Below are positions 7,620 through 15,699 of a DNA stretch of 47,850 nt, piece by piece. Below the pieces are notes generated by a model that ran no database searches, was not told the DNA's origin, and was given only the letters and a program-made list of their open reading frames with translations. Each line of letters starts with the position of its first letter. Within the stretch, counting starts at the first letter, position 1. A program made the position numbers and the translations under genes. This DNA is from JBBDNV01 sp040877415. Its GTDB lineage: Bacteria; Planctomycetota; Planctomycetia; Pirellulales; PALSA-1355. Location: contig JBBDNV010000201.1 of the NCBI GenBank assembly GCA_040877415.1, positions 1 through 47,850 on the forward strand. The letters are read 5' to 3'.

Positions 7620-8431
7620 CAGGCGCGAGGTCGCCAGACGAGGATCTCACCTCGACCTGGCACGGCCGTGTCACCCGAGTAGCACCGATAGGTTCCGTCC
7701 TGATCGTCACAGGGGATGGAAAACCCCAGCGTCTCGAGGTGCCTGGCATACAGCCGCAGAAACACGGGATTGGACTCGCAGTCGTACGAAAACGTCGGCA
7801 GCAGCCCAATGGCCGCCAAGGAAACGATGGTGCCCCGGGTCATCCAGGCGCCGGTTCGAATCTCGGCGCCACTGAGCATGAAAATCGTACCGCCCTTCAT
7901 TTGCAGGCCGGCGAAGTCTCGCACCGGCCCTTTGACCACGATGGTCCCTCGTCTCATGCGCATGCCGACTTCGATGCCGGCCGAACCTTCGACGAGGATG
8001 GTGCCGTCGCGCATTCCCTGGGCGCTTCCGCGGTAGGCTGCGCCGATCTGTCCGCCGGCGTTGCCGCGAATCCGGATCAACCCGCCGGACATCTCGGCGC
8101 CGACCCAGTCCGAGGCATTGCCCGAGATCTCGATCGTGCCGCCTTTCATATACGCTCCCAAGTGCATGCCGGCGTTGCCCCGGACGGTTATCCGGCCCCG
8201 AGTCATGCCGCGGCCGATCCATTTCACGTTGCCGGCATCACCGCGGATCTCGAGCTCGTCGCTGTCCGCGCCCTCGACCTCAAAAAAATCGTCGACTCGG
8301 CATTGACGCTTGCCCAGGAAGACCGGCAGAGCGCGCACCGCATCGTGCGACAACGGTGCCAATGTGTCGGGTGACAGAGTTTCCGCCTCGAGCGGAACCG
8401 TGGGTCGCTCTTTGAGCGTCAAGGTGATCAT
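7619..8431 (-). CDS. fwdC: formylmethanofuran dehydrogenase subunit C
   Basis: This 270-residue protein is FwdC/FhcC, the right-handed beta-helix subunit that scaffolds the complex and in Fhc binds part of the C1 carrier route. The repeat is visible: G-x-I-x-I-x-G-N-A-G-x-x-x-G-x-x-M-x-G-G occurs about six times between residues 70 and 190 (for example GGLIRIRGNAGGQIGAA and GGTIFMLSGAEIRTGAW). Length is as usual for the family (about 260-280). It begins 16 bases after the fwdA stop and is last in the operon, so dosage follows the others. The order is unlike classical bacterial fhc clusters in that no formyltransferase (fhcD) stands beside it. Confidence 0.95.
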   Translation of the reverse strand: MITLTLKERPTVPLEAETLSPDTLAPLSHDAVRALPVFLGKRQCRVDDFFEVEGADSDELEIRGDAGNVKWIGRGMTRGRITVRGNAGMHLGAYMKGGTIEISGNASDWVGAEMSGGLIRIRGNAGGQIGAAYRGSAQGMRDGTILVEGSAGIEVGMRMRRGTIVVKGPVRDFAGLQMKGGTIFMLSGAEIRTGAWMTRGTIVSLAAIGLLPTFSYDCESNPVFLRLYARHLETLGFSIPCDDQDGTYRCYSGDTAVPGRGEILVWRPRA

Positions 8432-8447
8432 GCTCGACGTGGCTCGC

Positions 8448-10073
8448 TTATTTGCAGGAGTGCACTTCCGCCCGTGCCAGGCGCTCCAGCTCGACGGGGT
8501 AGTTCTCGAATGATATGGTGTAGTATTGCTGAAACAACGGACGCAGATAATCCTCGATCGTGTCGTCGTAACCGGGTTGAACGATGAACGCGCGGCCTTC
8601 GCTCATCTTGCGGATTTCCCCCTCCTCGACCACGATCTCGCCGGCCTTGATGACATATCTCGGGTAGCGGAACAAGAAATCGCCGTCGGGCTTGTCGTGA
8701 TAAATCGCTAGGTCCGCGTCGGCGCCTATGCCCAGGTGCCCCTTCCGCGTCAGTCCCAGGGCCCGCGCGGGTCCCGCGGAGGTGATGGTGGCGATGTCCA
8801 GCAGCGAGTACTCGCGTTCCAGATCGGCAAGCACGGTACGGCCTCTGGCCTTTGCCGGCAGTTTGCTCACCCGCTCGCGCCGGATGTCGGCGTTCATCAG
8901 CAGGTGGATGATCTCGGGATACCGCCAGAAGCACGCGCCGTTGGGGTGATCCGTGGTCAGGAAAATGCGCCATGGGTCGTCGATGAGCAGCAACAGTTCC
9001 AGTCCCACGGCCCACTGCACGGCGTTGACCAGGTTGCTGCCTTTGTACGTGTAGGGGACGATGCCGCATCCGGTTTCGTTCTCCACGTCCAGGTTGCCCC
9101 ATTTATTGCCGGTCAGCTGGTACAACAGGTGCTGCCATGGGCCATCGGCGGTGATGGTCACGGTATCGCCAAACAGGATCGCGCCGGCATCGGCGGTGAG
9201 ATTGGGGTGGGCGTTGAAATACTCCGCGATGGTGGCCGCCTCGGAGCGCATCGAGTGCCAGTCGTCTCCGCCGTAGGAATGGAATTGCAGATGCGCCATG
9301 TGGGCCCGCGTCCCGTCCAGAACCCGCATCGTTTCCAGAGTCGTGGCGACGTTGCCCGGGGCTCCCAGATTATTGCAGTGGAGATGAAGCGGATGCGGCA
9401 AGCCTAGCTGATCGACGATCCGGGCCAGGCTTTCGATGATCTTTGCCGGTGTTACGTGGCTATAGCCGACGACGGGCTCGGAGAGGATTTTGGCGTCCTT
9501 TCCCCACTTCCAGGCGGTGACTCCGCCGGGATTGACGGCCTTCACTCCATAACCCTTGGCGGCCCAGATCAACCAGGCGACAACGTCCTTGGCCCGCTCG
9601 ATCTCGCCGGCCTCGAGCAGGTCCAGCACGATCTCGTTGTTGGCCATCAGGACGCAGCAGCCTTTGTCCACGATGGGGGTGTCGCGCAGCTCCTCGTGAG
9701 TATGCTTGGCGCTCAGGACCGGGACGGCAGCTTCGAAGACGGTCGTGTAGCCCATGCCGGCGTAGAGATACCCCGTCGCAAACGTGGTGGGAGTGGGGCC
9801 GCCGATGCCGGCCCGGCGCTCGGGTGTGTGCAAAAATGCCGTGGCCAGACGGTGATTTTCGGGCGTCATGGCACGCGCGAAGTTGAGCGCTGCGCCGGCG
9901 ACGTGCGTGTGGATGTCGACGCCGCCGGGGAAGACGATCATGGCGGTCGCGTCGATCACGCGTCCGCCTGCGACCTCCGAGACGATGCGGCCGTCCTCGA
10001 TGCAAATGTCTTTGACAACGCCATCGATGCCATGAGCGGGATCGTAGACCTTGCCGCCGGTAATTCGCAGCAT
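8448..10073 (-). CDS. fwdA: formylmethanofuran dehydrogenase subunit A (amidohydrolase)
   Basis: This 541-residue subunit belongs to the amidohydrolase superfamily and interconverts formate and the formyl group on methanofuran (or an analogue) at a dinuclear zinc site. The metal ligands are in place: HTH at 55-57, Lys178 in VKAVNPGG (the carboxylated lysine of archaeal FwdA), His230 and His232 in LHLHCNN, and Asp375 in LTTDHPNG. The ATG at 10073 has GGAG 6 bases upstream. It follows fwdB by 41 bases and precedes fwdC by 16. Archaeal Fwd and bacterial Fhc share this subunit, so it does not by itself tell which way the complex works. Confidence 0.96.
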   Translation of the reverse strand: MLRITGGKVYDPAHGIDGVVKDICIEDGRIVSEVAGGRVIDATAMIVFPGGVDIHTHVAGAALNFARAMTPENHRLATAFLHTPERRAGIGGPTPTTFATGYLYAGMGYTTVFEAAVPVLSAKHTHEELRDTPIVDKGCCVLMANNEIVLDLLEAGEIERAKDVVAWLIWAAKGYGVKAVNPGGVTAWKWGKDAKILSEPVVGYSHVTPAKIIESLARIVDQLGLPHPLHLHCNNLGAPGNVATTLETMRVLDGTRAHMAHLQFHSYGGDDWHSMRSEAATIAEYFNAHPNLTADAGAILFGDTVTITADGPWQHLLYQLTGNKWGNLDVENETGCGIVPYTYKGSNLVNAVQWAVGLELLLLIDDPWRIFLTTDHPNGACFWRYPEIIHLLMNADIRRERVSKLPAKARGRTVLADLEREYSLLDIATITSAGPARALGLTRKGHLGIGADADLAIYHDKPDGDFLFRYPRYVIKAGEIVVEEGEIRKMSEGRAFIVQPGYDDTIEDYLRPLFQQYYTISFENYPVELERLARAEVHSCK

Positions 10074-10114
10074 CGCGTCTCCGTTCGACTGGCAGCAGGT
10101 CGTTCGTTCTTGTT

Positions 10115-11446
10115 CTAAGTCGTCGGCATCACGGCTTCAGGCCGCCGAGCCCAGGCGGGCTTGCGCGAAACGGCCTCGTGGATTCGGCGAATCACCTCTT
10201 CGTCGGTCGGGTACGGCGACTGGAGCGCCGGCCGAAGCGGCAGCGGAATCTCATCCATGCGATACACGGTTCCGGGCGCGCTGATGCCCGTGGCGGCCGT
10301 GGTGATATGCACCCGGGCCAGGCGGCTGGTGTGGGTCACTTTGGGGTCCAGCACGATGGTGGGGATGCGGGCCAGGTGGTCGATGCCCGGCTGGGGCATG
10401 GTCGCGCCGGGGTCCGCCCCCAGGATAAGCGCGGCATCCACGTCGCCGCGGACCAGCAGGTCCACGGTCGAGAACTCTCCCGGGTTGAACCGAGGGTAGC
10501 CGCGGCACAGACTGACGCCGAACGGAAACCCCGTGGTCCACCGCATTACCATGTCCGAGCCGGTCACGTTGCCGTGACCGCGCATAGGCATGGTGACGAA
10601 CTTGGTGAAGGCGTTCAGCTCGGTGGCCAGCGTCAGGACGGCCGCCGAGTTCATGTGCTTTCCCCGGGTCATGGACAGGCCCATGCCGAAGAAGATCACG
10701 CCAAAGCGGGCCCGTTTCATGCGGTCCGCCAGATCCCGAATGACGTCCAGCGTCAACCCGGTGTCCGCGACCCGCTCTTCGTCGACGCGCTGGCCTTTGA
10801 CCAGCGCCCGCAACGTGGTGAGGATCTCAAAGTCCTTGCCCGGCGCGATCTGGAGGAAAATGTCCGCGGCTCTGGCGCTGGGAGTTTCGCGGATATCCAC
10901 CAGAACCATGGTCCGGTCCTTGCGGCCGTTGGGAATAAACTTGCCCTTTTGGGTCAGGGTGTACTTGGTGAAGTGCCGGGGATGGCACTCGGCCGGATTA
11001 CCCCCCCAGTACACGATAAAGTCAGCCCGGTTCTTGATTTCGCCCAGCGTACACGTGACCTTGCCACCCAACTGGGCGGCGATTTCTGTTGGCCCGTGTC
11101 ACAACGATGTGTGGCTGTCAATCACTCCTCCCACCAGCTCGGTCAGCGACACGGCCTCGCGCTGCGCCTCGCAGGTGATGTTGCTCAGTCCGTACACCAA
11201 CGGCATATGCGCCTGGTACAGGAGGTCGGCCGCGGCTTCGACGGCTTCATCGACCGTCGCTGCTTGTCCGTTGACGAGCGCGTCCGGGTACAGGCGCTCG
11301 GCGGTGTGGTTGCGGAACCACGCCTCTCCGAGACTGCAGGCGTGCTTGGTTTTGACGATGCGGTCGTTCTCGGCGTGCAGCTCGATATCGTCGCAGACGC
11401 AACCACAAAACGTGCACGTTGCGTGTTGAACAATGTTCAGGCTCAT
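10115..11446 (-). CDS. fwdB: formylmethanofuran dehydrogenase subunit B, in-frame TGA (probable selenocysteine)
   Basis: Read through one TGA at 11099-11101, this is a 443-residue FwdB, the W/Mo-bis-pterin subunit that reduces CO2 to formate or oxidises formate. Residues 11-37 hold C-x2-C-x3-C ... C, the [4Fe-4S] motif. Codon 116 is TGA in the context DSHTSL-TGA-HGPTEIAAQ, where FwdB and formate dehydrogenase H carry Cys or Sec as metal ligand followed by HGP. Both halves are in one frame, so this is not a frameshift. Further marks are RGHGNVTGSD and GYPRFNPGEFS. The start ATG at 11446 is the first that gives the full Fe-S motif; its ribosome binding site is weak. A Cys-to-stop mutation or sequencing error is the alternative. 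Confidence 0.88.
11063..11080 (-). promoter_or_regulatory. candidate bacterial SECIS hairpin in fwdB
   Basis: On the minus strand GCCGCCC-AGTT-GGGTGGC forms a 7 bp stem (one G-U) with a 4-base loop whose second base is G. The loop begins 25 bases after the TGA, within the known 16-37 base range for bacterial SECIS elements, which sit in the coding sequence and need a G among the first loop bases. It could recruit SelB with Sec-tRNA. Short GC-rich hairpins are common in this DNA, so position and loop base are the evidence, not the stem alone. Confidence 0.55.
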
Positions 11447-11570
11447 GGCATGTCTCGCTTGAGGGCTATACTTGTATCTTAAAGTCGGATTGACCCGGTG
11501 GCGGTTCGATCTCGCGGCGCGCACTTCATCGTTTGTCAGCTTCGCCCGGACCGGGCGGCACGACGAAGGT

Positions 11571-11729
11571 TCACCCAAGCTCCCGCCCGAGCAGGCTGCC
11601 CCTGATGCGGCGCGGCCGGTACCTTCCAATATCAATGAGCTCCCAGGCCTGGGGCCGTTCGCCTGGATCCTGCGGAAGCGAGGCGCATTCGGGTTGTTGA
11701 GCATCGATATGTGACTCGATGTCCTTCAT
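11571..11729 (-). CDS. 52-residue small protein inside the fwd operon
   Basis: A small gene between fwdD and fwdB: ATG at 11729 with GGAG 8 bases upstream, ending in TGA at 11571. The acidic N-terminal part (MKDIESHID, then PECASLPQDPGE) leads to a basic C-terminal motif, IGRYRPRRIRGSLLGRELG, that looks conserved in style (PRRIRGS then GR-LG). It begins 53 bases after the fwdD stop and ends 124 bases before fwdB. No signal peptide or cysteine cluster is present. It could be a subunit, an assembly factor, or a regulator of the complex; nothing in the sequence decides. The remaining 124 bases before fwdB hold nothing I recognise. Confidence 0.65.
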   Translation of the reverse strand: MKDIESHIDAQQPECASLPQDPGERPQAWELIDIGRYRPRRIRGSLLGRELG

Positions 11730-11782
11730 TGCTAAACTCCATCAAAGAGAAACGACCGTTCTCGGGTCAGCAGCGCACGTGT

Positions 11783-12166
11783 TCATAAGGTTTCGGACGT
11801 GCCAAAGGAATCTTGTTCACCGGCTTCGGGCGGAACCGGCTCGACCTCGACCTCCCAACCTTTGGAAGTCGGCATGCCGGTTCCGTCGGTGTTTTGGCCC
11901 ATCAGACGGCAGGTGGGCGGTCCATAAGGGACGAATATCATGCCCGGAGGAACCTTTCCCTCTTTGCATTGGAAGAGACCCTCGCCGGTGTCGGACCGAA
12001 CCCGCACGGTTCCGCCGGACGGGATTCCGGCCTCCTTCATGTCATCCGGGTGCATGATCAGCGTGGTGACCAGGGCCTGATACTCGGCGTGGTCCTTTCC
12101 AATGTTGATCTGCTGGCCCTGCTTGGTCGTGCGCCCCGCGTTCATGATGAATCGCTTGGGCGTCAT
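11783..12166 (-). CDS. fwdD: formylmethanofuran dehydrogenase subunit D
   Basis: This 127-residue protein is FwdD, the molybdopterin-dinucleotide-binding beta-barrel that in archaea partners FwdB. Marks: MNAGRTTKQGQQINIGKD at the start (GR-T--QG---GKD is the family opening), HPDDMKEAGIPSGGTVRV in the middle, PPGMIFVPYGP and TDGTGMP near the end. The ATG at 12166 has GGAGG upstream. Bacterial Fhc complexes usually have no separate FwdD, so its presence beside an Fe-S-bearing fwdB argues for a redox-active Fwd. It is the first gene of the operon fwdD-sORF-fwdB-fwdA-fwdC. Confidence 0.92.
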   Translation of the reverse strand: MTPKRFIMNAGRTTKQGQQINIGKDHAEYQALVTTLIMHPDDMKEAGIPSGGTVRVRSDTGEGLFQCKEGKVPPGMIFVPYGPPTCRLMGQNTDGTGMPTSKGWEVEVEPVPPEAGEQDSFGTSETL

Positions 12167-12548
12167 CGGAGGCCTCCGGTTGGCCGGTGCCCGCCGATGG
12201 TTCGCGACCCGATCCTGATGGTTCTCATAGACGGGGGCACCGATATCCGAGCGTCACCCGGCAGCAGTCGGCCTTGTTCATCATATTCACAAGATCGCAC
12301 AAGCAGCCATACTACACGCCACCGGAGGGTCAAGGGAAGGTCGAGGCGCTATCCATTCCAACGCGGTCGAGAGCATCGTTGCCTTCTGGACGCCCCCAGG
12401 CCACACTACCGAACTGCTCCGGAGCTGGCGGTCATCGCCTGTGGGATGATATGGTGGTGGAGGAAGCGGTTTCAGTAGCCGCCTGTACTTTTCGTCCTCA
12501 ACCCATCGCTAAGGTCCCACCTTCGGTACTTCTTATTCGCGCGGCGGA
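12167..12548. other. intergenic region upstream of the fwd operon
   Basis: This 382-base stretch separates the fwd operon from the VCBS gene. I see no gene. On the minus strand a TATGAT word at 12280-12285 could be a -10 box about 115 bases before fwdD, but no convincing -35 stands at the right distance. It probably holds the operon's promoter and may be the upstream edge of a transferred fwd segment. Confidence 0.4.
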
Positions 12549-13826
12549 TCACTCGGCGACCCACTTGCCCTCTTCGAGGCGAAGCACTTTGGACAGAGTT
12601 ACGGCGGGCCGGAAAGTGCCGTCGCCGGCGCCCATGAGCACCGAAAGGCTTCGATCTCGATAGTTGGCCGTCGCGGCGTCGAGGTTTCCGTCGCGATCGG
12701 CGTCGCACAGCGTGACCCCGTAGGGCCCCGGGGCAACCTTGTAATCGGTGCGCGGCGAAAACGTGGCGTCGCCCCGATTGAGAAACACCGAAATGAAATC
12801 CTCCGTCCAGTGCGTGACGATGAAGTCGAGATCGCCGTCCGCGTCCAGATCGCCGGCGGCCAGAAAGGCGCCGTTCTTGCCCCCGTCGAGCAAATGATCC
12901 TTTTGAAACGATCCGTCGCCCTTGCCGAGGAACACCGAGATCGTCGAGGGGCCCAGGTTGGCGGTCACCAGATCGAGATTCCCGTCGCCGTTTAAGTCGC
13001 CGGTTCGCACGTCGTTCACGTTGGCCGTCCGCTCCTGGGGCAGAAGCTTGCCGATGCGCACGACGCGGGGCGATAGCTTTCCCGGGCCGGCGAATATCTC
13101 TTTGCCGGGGTTCATGAAGTAGGTCACGGTGTTGGCATGCTCGTTGGGCACGAGAATGTCCTGCCAACCGTCGTTGTCGAGATCGCCCGTCTCGACGTAG
13201 TACGCGGAAGGCCCCGCCGCATAATCCCGGGCCGGCCCAAACTTGAAGCCGCCCAGCCCCTGGCGGATCGTCAGCTTGCCGATCGTCGTGTCGCCCTTAT
13301 ATCCCGATCCCCGCGCCGTGTAGAGCCAGTCGAGCCGGCCGTCGCGATCGAGATCGACCAGCCTGGCGCCCTTGGATTGGCTTTCCGTCGGATATTCGAG
13401 CACTTTGTCGAATTGTCCCGCGCCCAAGTTCCTGGCGAGCACGGCGCGCCCGGTCATCGACTCGGGCAATCCTCCGCCGACGGCCAGTGCCAAATCCGAT
13501 AAGCCGTCGCCGTCGACGTCACCGTAATCGACGTTGTGCACGGTTTCGATGGTCGTGCGCTCATCGAAAGGAATCGCGTAAAGCCCCAATCGCGAAAAGT
13601 GCCCGCGCCCGTCGCCCGCTTCGAGCGTGATCGCGTCGCTGTTGTGATAGCCGAGTGCCAGATCGACGATTCGGTCTCCCGTAAAGTCCGCGGCGACCAC
13701 CTTGTAGGGTCCGCCGAGATAGCCGCTTACGGGTCGTTCGGAGGGCGTTTGCGCGCAACAAATGGCGACGGGGCCGCAGATCATCGAGACCGCCAGGCCA
13801 AGGCTCAAGATCATGCGCAGGCACAT
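12549..13826 (-). CDS. secreted VCBS/FG-GAP repeat protein
   Basis: This 425-residue exported protein has a signal peptide (MCLRMILSLGLAV..., cleavage near CCAQ-TP) and about seven FG-GAP/VCBS blades. Each blade carries a calcium-loop word such as GDVDGDGLSD, DLDRDGRLD, GDLDNDGWQD, GDLNGDGNLD, GDLDADGDLD and CDADRDGNLD, so it should fold as a Ca-binding beta-propeller outside the cytoplasm. I chose ATG 13826, which has GGAG 8 bases upstream and starts the signal peptide; an upstream start would add 45 unlikely residues. It lies 31 bases after the DUF1501 gene and is probably co-transcribed with it. Confidence 0.9.
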   Translation of the reverse strand: MCLRMILSLGLAVSMICGPVAICCAQTPSERPVSGYLGGPYKVVAADFTGDRIVDLALGYHNSDAITLEAGDGRGHFSRLGLYAIPFDERTTIETVHNVDYGDVDGDGLSDLALAVGGGLPESMTGRAVLARNLGAGQFDKVLEYPTESQSKGARLVDLDRDGRLDWLYTARGSGYKGDTTIGKLTIRQGLGGFKFGPARDYAAGPSAYYVETGDLDNDGWQDILVPNEHANTVTYFMNPGKEIFAGPGKLSPRVVRIGKLLPQERTANVNDVRTGDLNGDGNLDLVTANLGPSTISVFLGKGDGSFQKDHLLDGGKNGAFLAAGDLDADGDLDFIVTHWTEDFISVFLNRGDATFSPRTDYKVAPGPYGVTLCDADRDGNLDAATANYRDRSLSVLMGAGDGTFRPAVTLSKVLRLEEGKWVAE

Positions 13827-13857
13827 GGCATGCTCCAATTCGTCGCGTCCGACCGTC

Positions 13858-15315
13858 CTACGCGAACAACTCCTCGAGCGAGCGTCCGCCGTGAACAAGC
13901 GCCTGCGGCCGGCCTTGCTTGTCGGGGATGAACTGGTGCGGATCGATGCCCAGGGCGCCAAAGATCGTGCAGGCCAGGTCTTCGGGACTGACCGGCCGTT
14001 CGATGGGGTGGGCGGCGTCTTTGTCGCTCCGGCCGTACGTCGTGCCGCCGCGGATTCCGCCGCCGGCCAAGAGGCACGGGAAACAAAAGCTCCAGTGGTC
14101 GCGACCGTCGGAGTTCCCGCGATTTTCGAATTTCGGGGTGCGCCCCATCTCGCCCACGCAAACGACTAGCGTCTCGTCCAACAGGCCCCGGTCGTCGAGG
14201 TCGTCCAACAGGGCCGACAGCCCCTGATCCAGCCCGGGGAGCAGGTGATCCTTCAAAGTTCCTGCCAGGCCTTCGTGCGAGTCCCAACCGGCGAAATTAC
14301 TGCCGCGCACGGCGACATCCCACAGGACGGTTACAAAGCGGGCGCCCGCCTCGATCACGCGGCGTCCCATGAGGGCCGACTGGCCGAACAGGTTCCGGCC
14401 GTAGCGGTCGCGCAGCCCGTCGGTTTCGCGGCGAATGTCGAACGCGAGTCGCATCCGCTGGGAAGTGACCATTGTCAGGGCCTGCTGGCGCAGGCGCTGG
14501 AAATCGCGCACGGCCGGCGACTGGTCGAGCTGCCGCCGCCCGGCGTCGAATTGTTCCAGCAGACTCTTGCGGCGGTCGAGCCGGTCGAGCGTCAATTCGG
14601 GGGGCGTAACGAGTCCGGCGAGCCGAAAGTCCAGCTCGTCGTCGGTGCAAGGACGGTAGTACGGATTGTCGGTCGCGTCGCGCTTGCGGATGTCGGTCGC
14701 CACGGGGTTGTAAGCCCTGCCCAGCCAGCCCGCGTACTGACCGGAATAGTTGTACCCCGCGAAGTGTCCGAGCCGCTTTGGCAAATAGACGTAACTGGGA
14801 ACCATCCGCGGATTGCCGCCGGCGGCCCGCCGGTCGAGATATTCGACGATCGATCCCATCGCCGGCCAGTCCTTGTCGGTGGCATCGACGTTCGCCGCGC
14901 CGCGATCGGCCGGAGGCAACGGGTGGCCGGTCTGAATATAGTGGCAGCCGTTGTGATCGTTCTGGTTGTGGTTCAAGGTGCGGATCACACAATAACGGTC
15001 GGAGGCTTGTGCCAACCGCGGCAGGTGTTCGCAGATCGCCAGCCCGGGGGTACGCGAGGCGATCGGCTTGAAGGGACCTCGGATGCCGCTGGCAGCGTCC
15101 GGCTTCATGTCGAACGTTTCCAGTTGACTCGGCCCGCCGAACAGAAAGATGAACATGACCGATTTCGCGCGGGCCTGGCGAGGCCGCTGGATGGCTTCGG
15201 CGGACAGCACATTCGGCAGACTCAGGCCGAACAGTCCGGCGCCGCCCAGCTCGAGCAGTTTCCGGCGAGTCAGCCCGTTGCAAACGCGCTGCGGTCGGCC
15301 CAGAACGGTGAGCAT
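13858..15315 (-). CDS. DUF1501 protein, Tat-exported (first of two)
   Basis: This 485-residue DUF1501 protein is related to the alkaline phosphatase/sulfatase fold and is very common in Planctomycetes. The N-terminus has a twin-arginine signal (TRRKLLELGGAG, then LSAEA). Marks: FIFLFGGPSQLETFDMKP, LNHNQNDHNGCHYIQTG, WDSHEGLAG, and VVCVGEMGRTPKFENRGNSDGRDHW in two parts near the C-terminus with likely metal-binding Asp/His residues. ATG 15315 has AGGAG 7 bases upstream. It is promoter-proximal to the VCBS gene. Catalytic activity of the family is not established to my knowledge. Confidence 0.93.
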   Translation of the reverse strand: MLTVLGRPQRVCNGLTRRKLLELGGAGLFGLSLPNVLSAEAIQRPRQARAKSVMFIFLFGGPSQLETFDMKPDAASGIRGPFKPIASRTPGLAICEHLPRLAQASDRYCVIRTLNHNQNDHNGCHYIQTGHPLPPADRGAANVDATDKDWPAMGSIVEYLDRRAAGGNPRMVPSYVYLPKRLGHFAGYNYSGQYAGWLGRAYNPVATDIRKRDATDNPYYRPCTDDELDFRLAGLVTPPELTLDRLDRRKSLLEQFDAGRRQLDQSPAVRDFQRLRQQALTMVTSQRMRLAFDIRRETDGLRDRYGRNLFGQSALMGRRVIEAGARFVTVLWDVAVRGSNFAGWDSHEGLAGTLKDHLLPGLDQGLSALLDDLDDRGLLDETLVVCVGEMGRTPKFENRGNSDGRDHWSFCFPCLLAGGGIRGGTTYGRSDKDAAHPIERPVSPEDLACTIFGALGIDPHQFIPDKQGRPQALVHGGRSLEELFA

Positions 15316-15411
15316 GGATGGGCTCCTGATTCGGCGGCAGCCAAAATGCCGCGGGTGCGCAACGGCCGGAAATTCGTGGTGGGTACGATTCGGGCGGGAA
15401 ACTCGTCTAGT

Positions 15412-15440
15412 ATTACAAGCCAGACGCGAGACCCAGTCAA
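15412..15440 (-). promoter_or_regulatory. sigma70-like promoter of the DUF1501-VCBS pair
   Basis: On the minus strand TTGACT (15435-15440) and TGTAAT (15412-15417) are 17 bases apart. Transcription would begin about 90 bases before the DUF1501 ATG. The rest of 15316-15699 holds no gene; it must also carry the start signals for the plus-strand gene at 15700. Confidence 0.5.
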
Positions 15441-15699
15441 GCTGCGCGAGCGCAAGTGCCGTCGAGACAAGGGCGATCGCGACGTGAGCCTGTGGGCGGG
15501 CGGAGCGCGCGAACTTAGTGCGGCTTTGCCGGTCCGGACAGCTCGCAAAACTGCAATGACGTTGCGTCCTGCGGAGACTGCTGCTGATTGAGTCATGGGG
15601 GGCTCGTCGATTCAACAACAGGCGGGCCCGCAACGACCGCACCGGGCCCGCTCTTGCCGCACGACGTGTCGTCACACTCCTCAAAGCCGCTAGCCAGCC

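Noticed and set aside
11060..11105. A frameshift as the cause of the split fwdB.
   Set aside because: The two halves are in the same frame and continue codon by codon across the TGA, so no indel is needed.
10178..11482. A 434-codon open frame on the plus strand over fwdB.
   Set aside because: It is antisense to a gene with clear FwdB motifs, has no domain, and is typical of high-GC antisense openness.
11500..11520. A GGTTCGATCTC word like a tRNA T-arm.
   Set aside because: No acceptor stem, anticodon arm or closing partner is found around it.
7619..12166. Calling the operon a standard bacterial fhcABCD hydrolase.
   Set aside because: No fhcD is present, while fwdD and the Fe-S motif with active-site Sec/Cys place in B are; the fwd naming fits better.
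12230..12480. A transposase remnant upstream of the fwd operon.
   Set aside because: The frames there look faintly protein-like but show no transposase motif or inverted ends that I can support.
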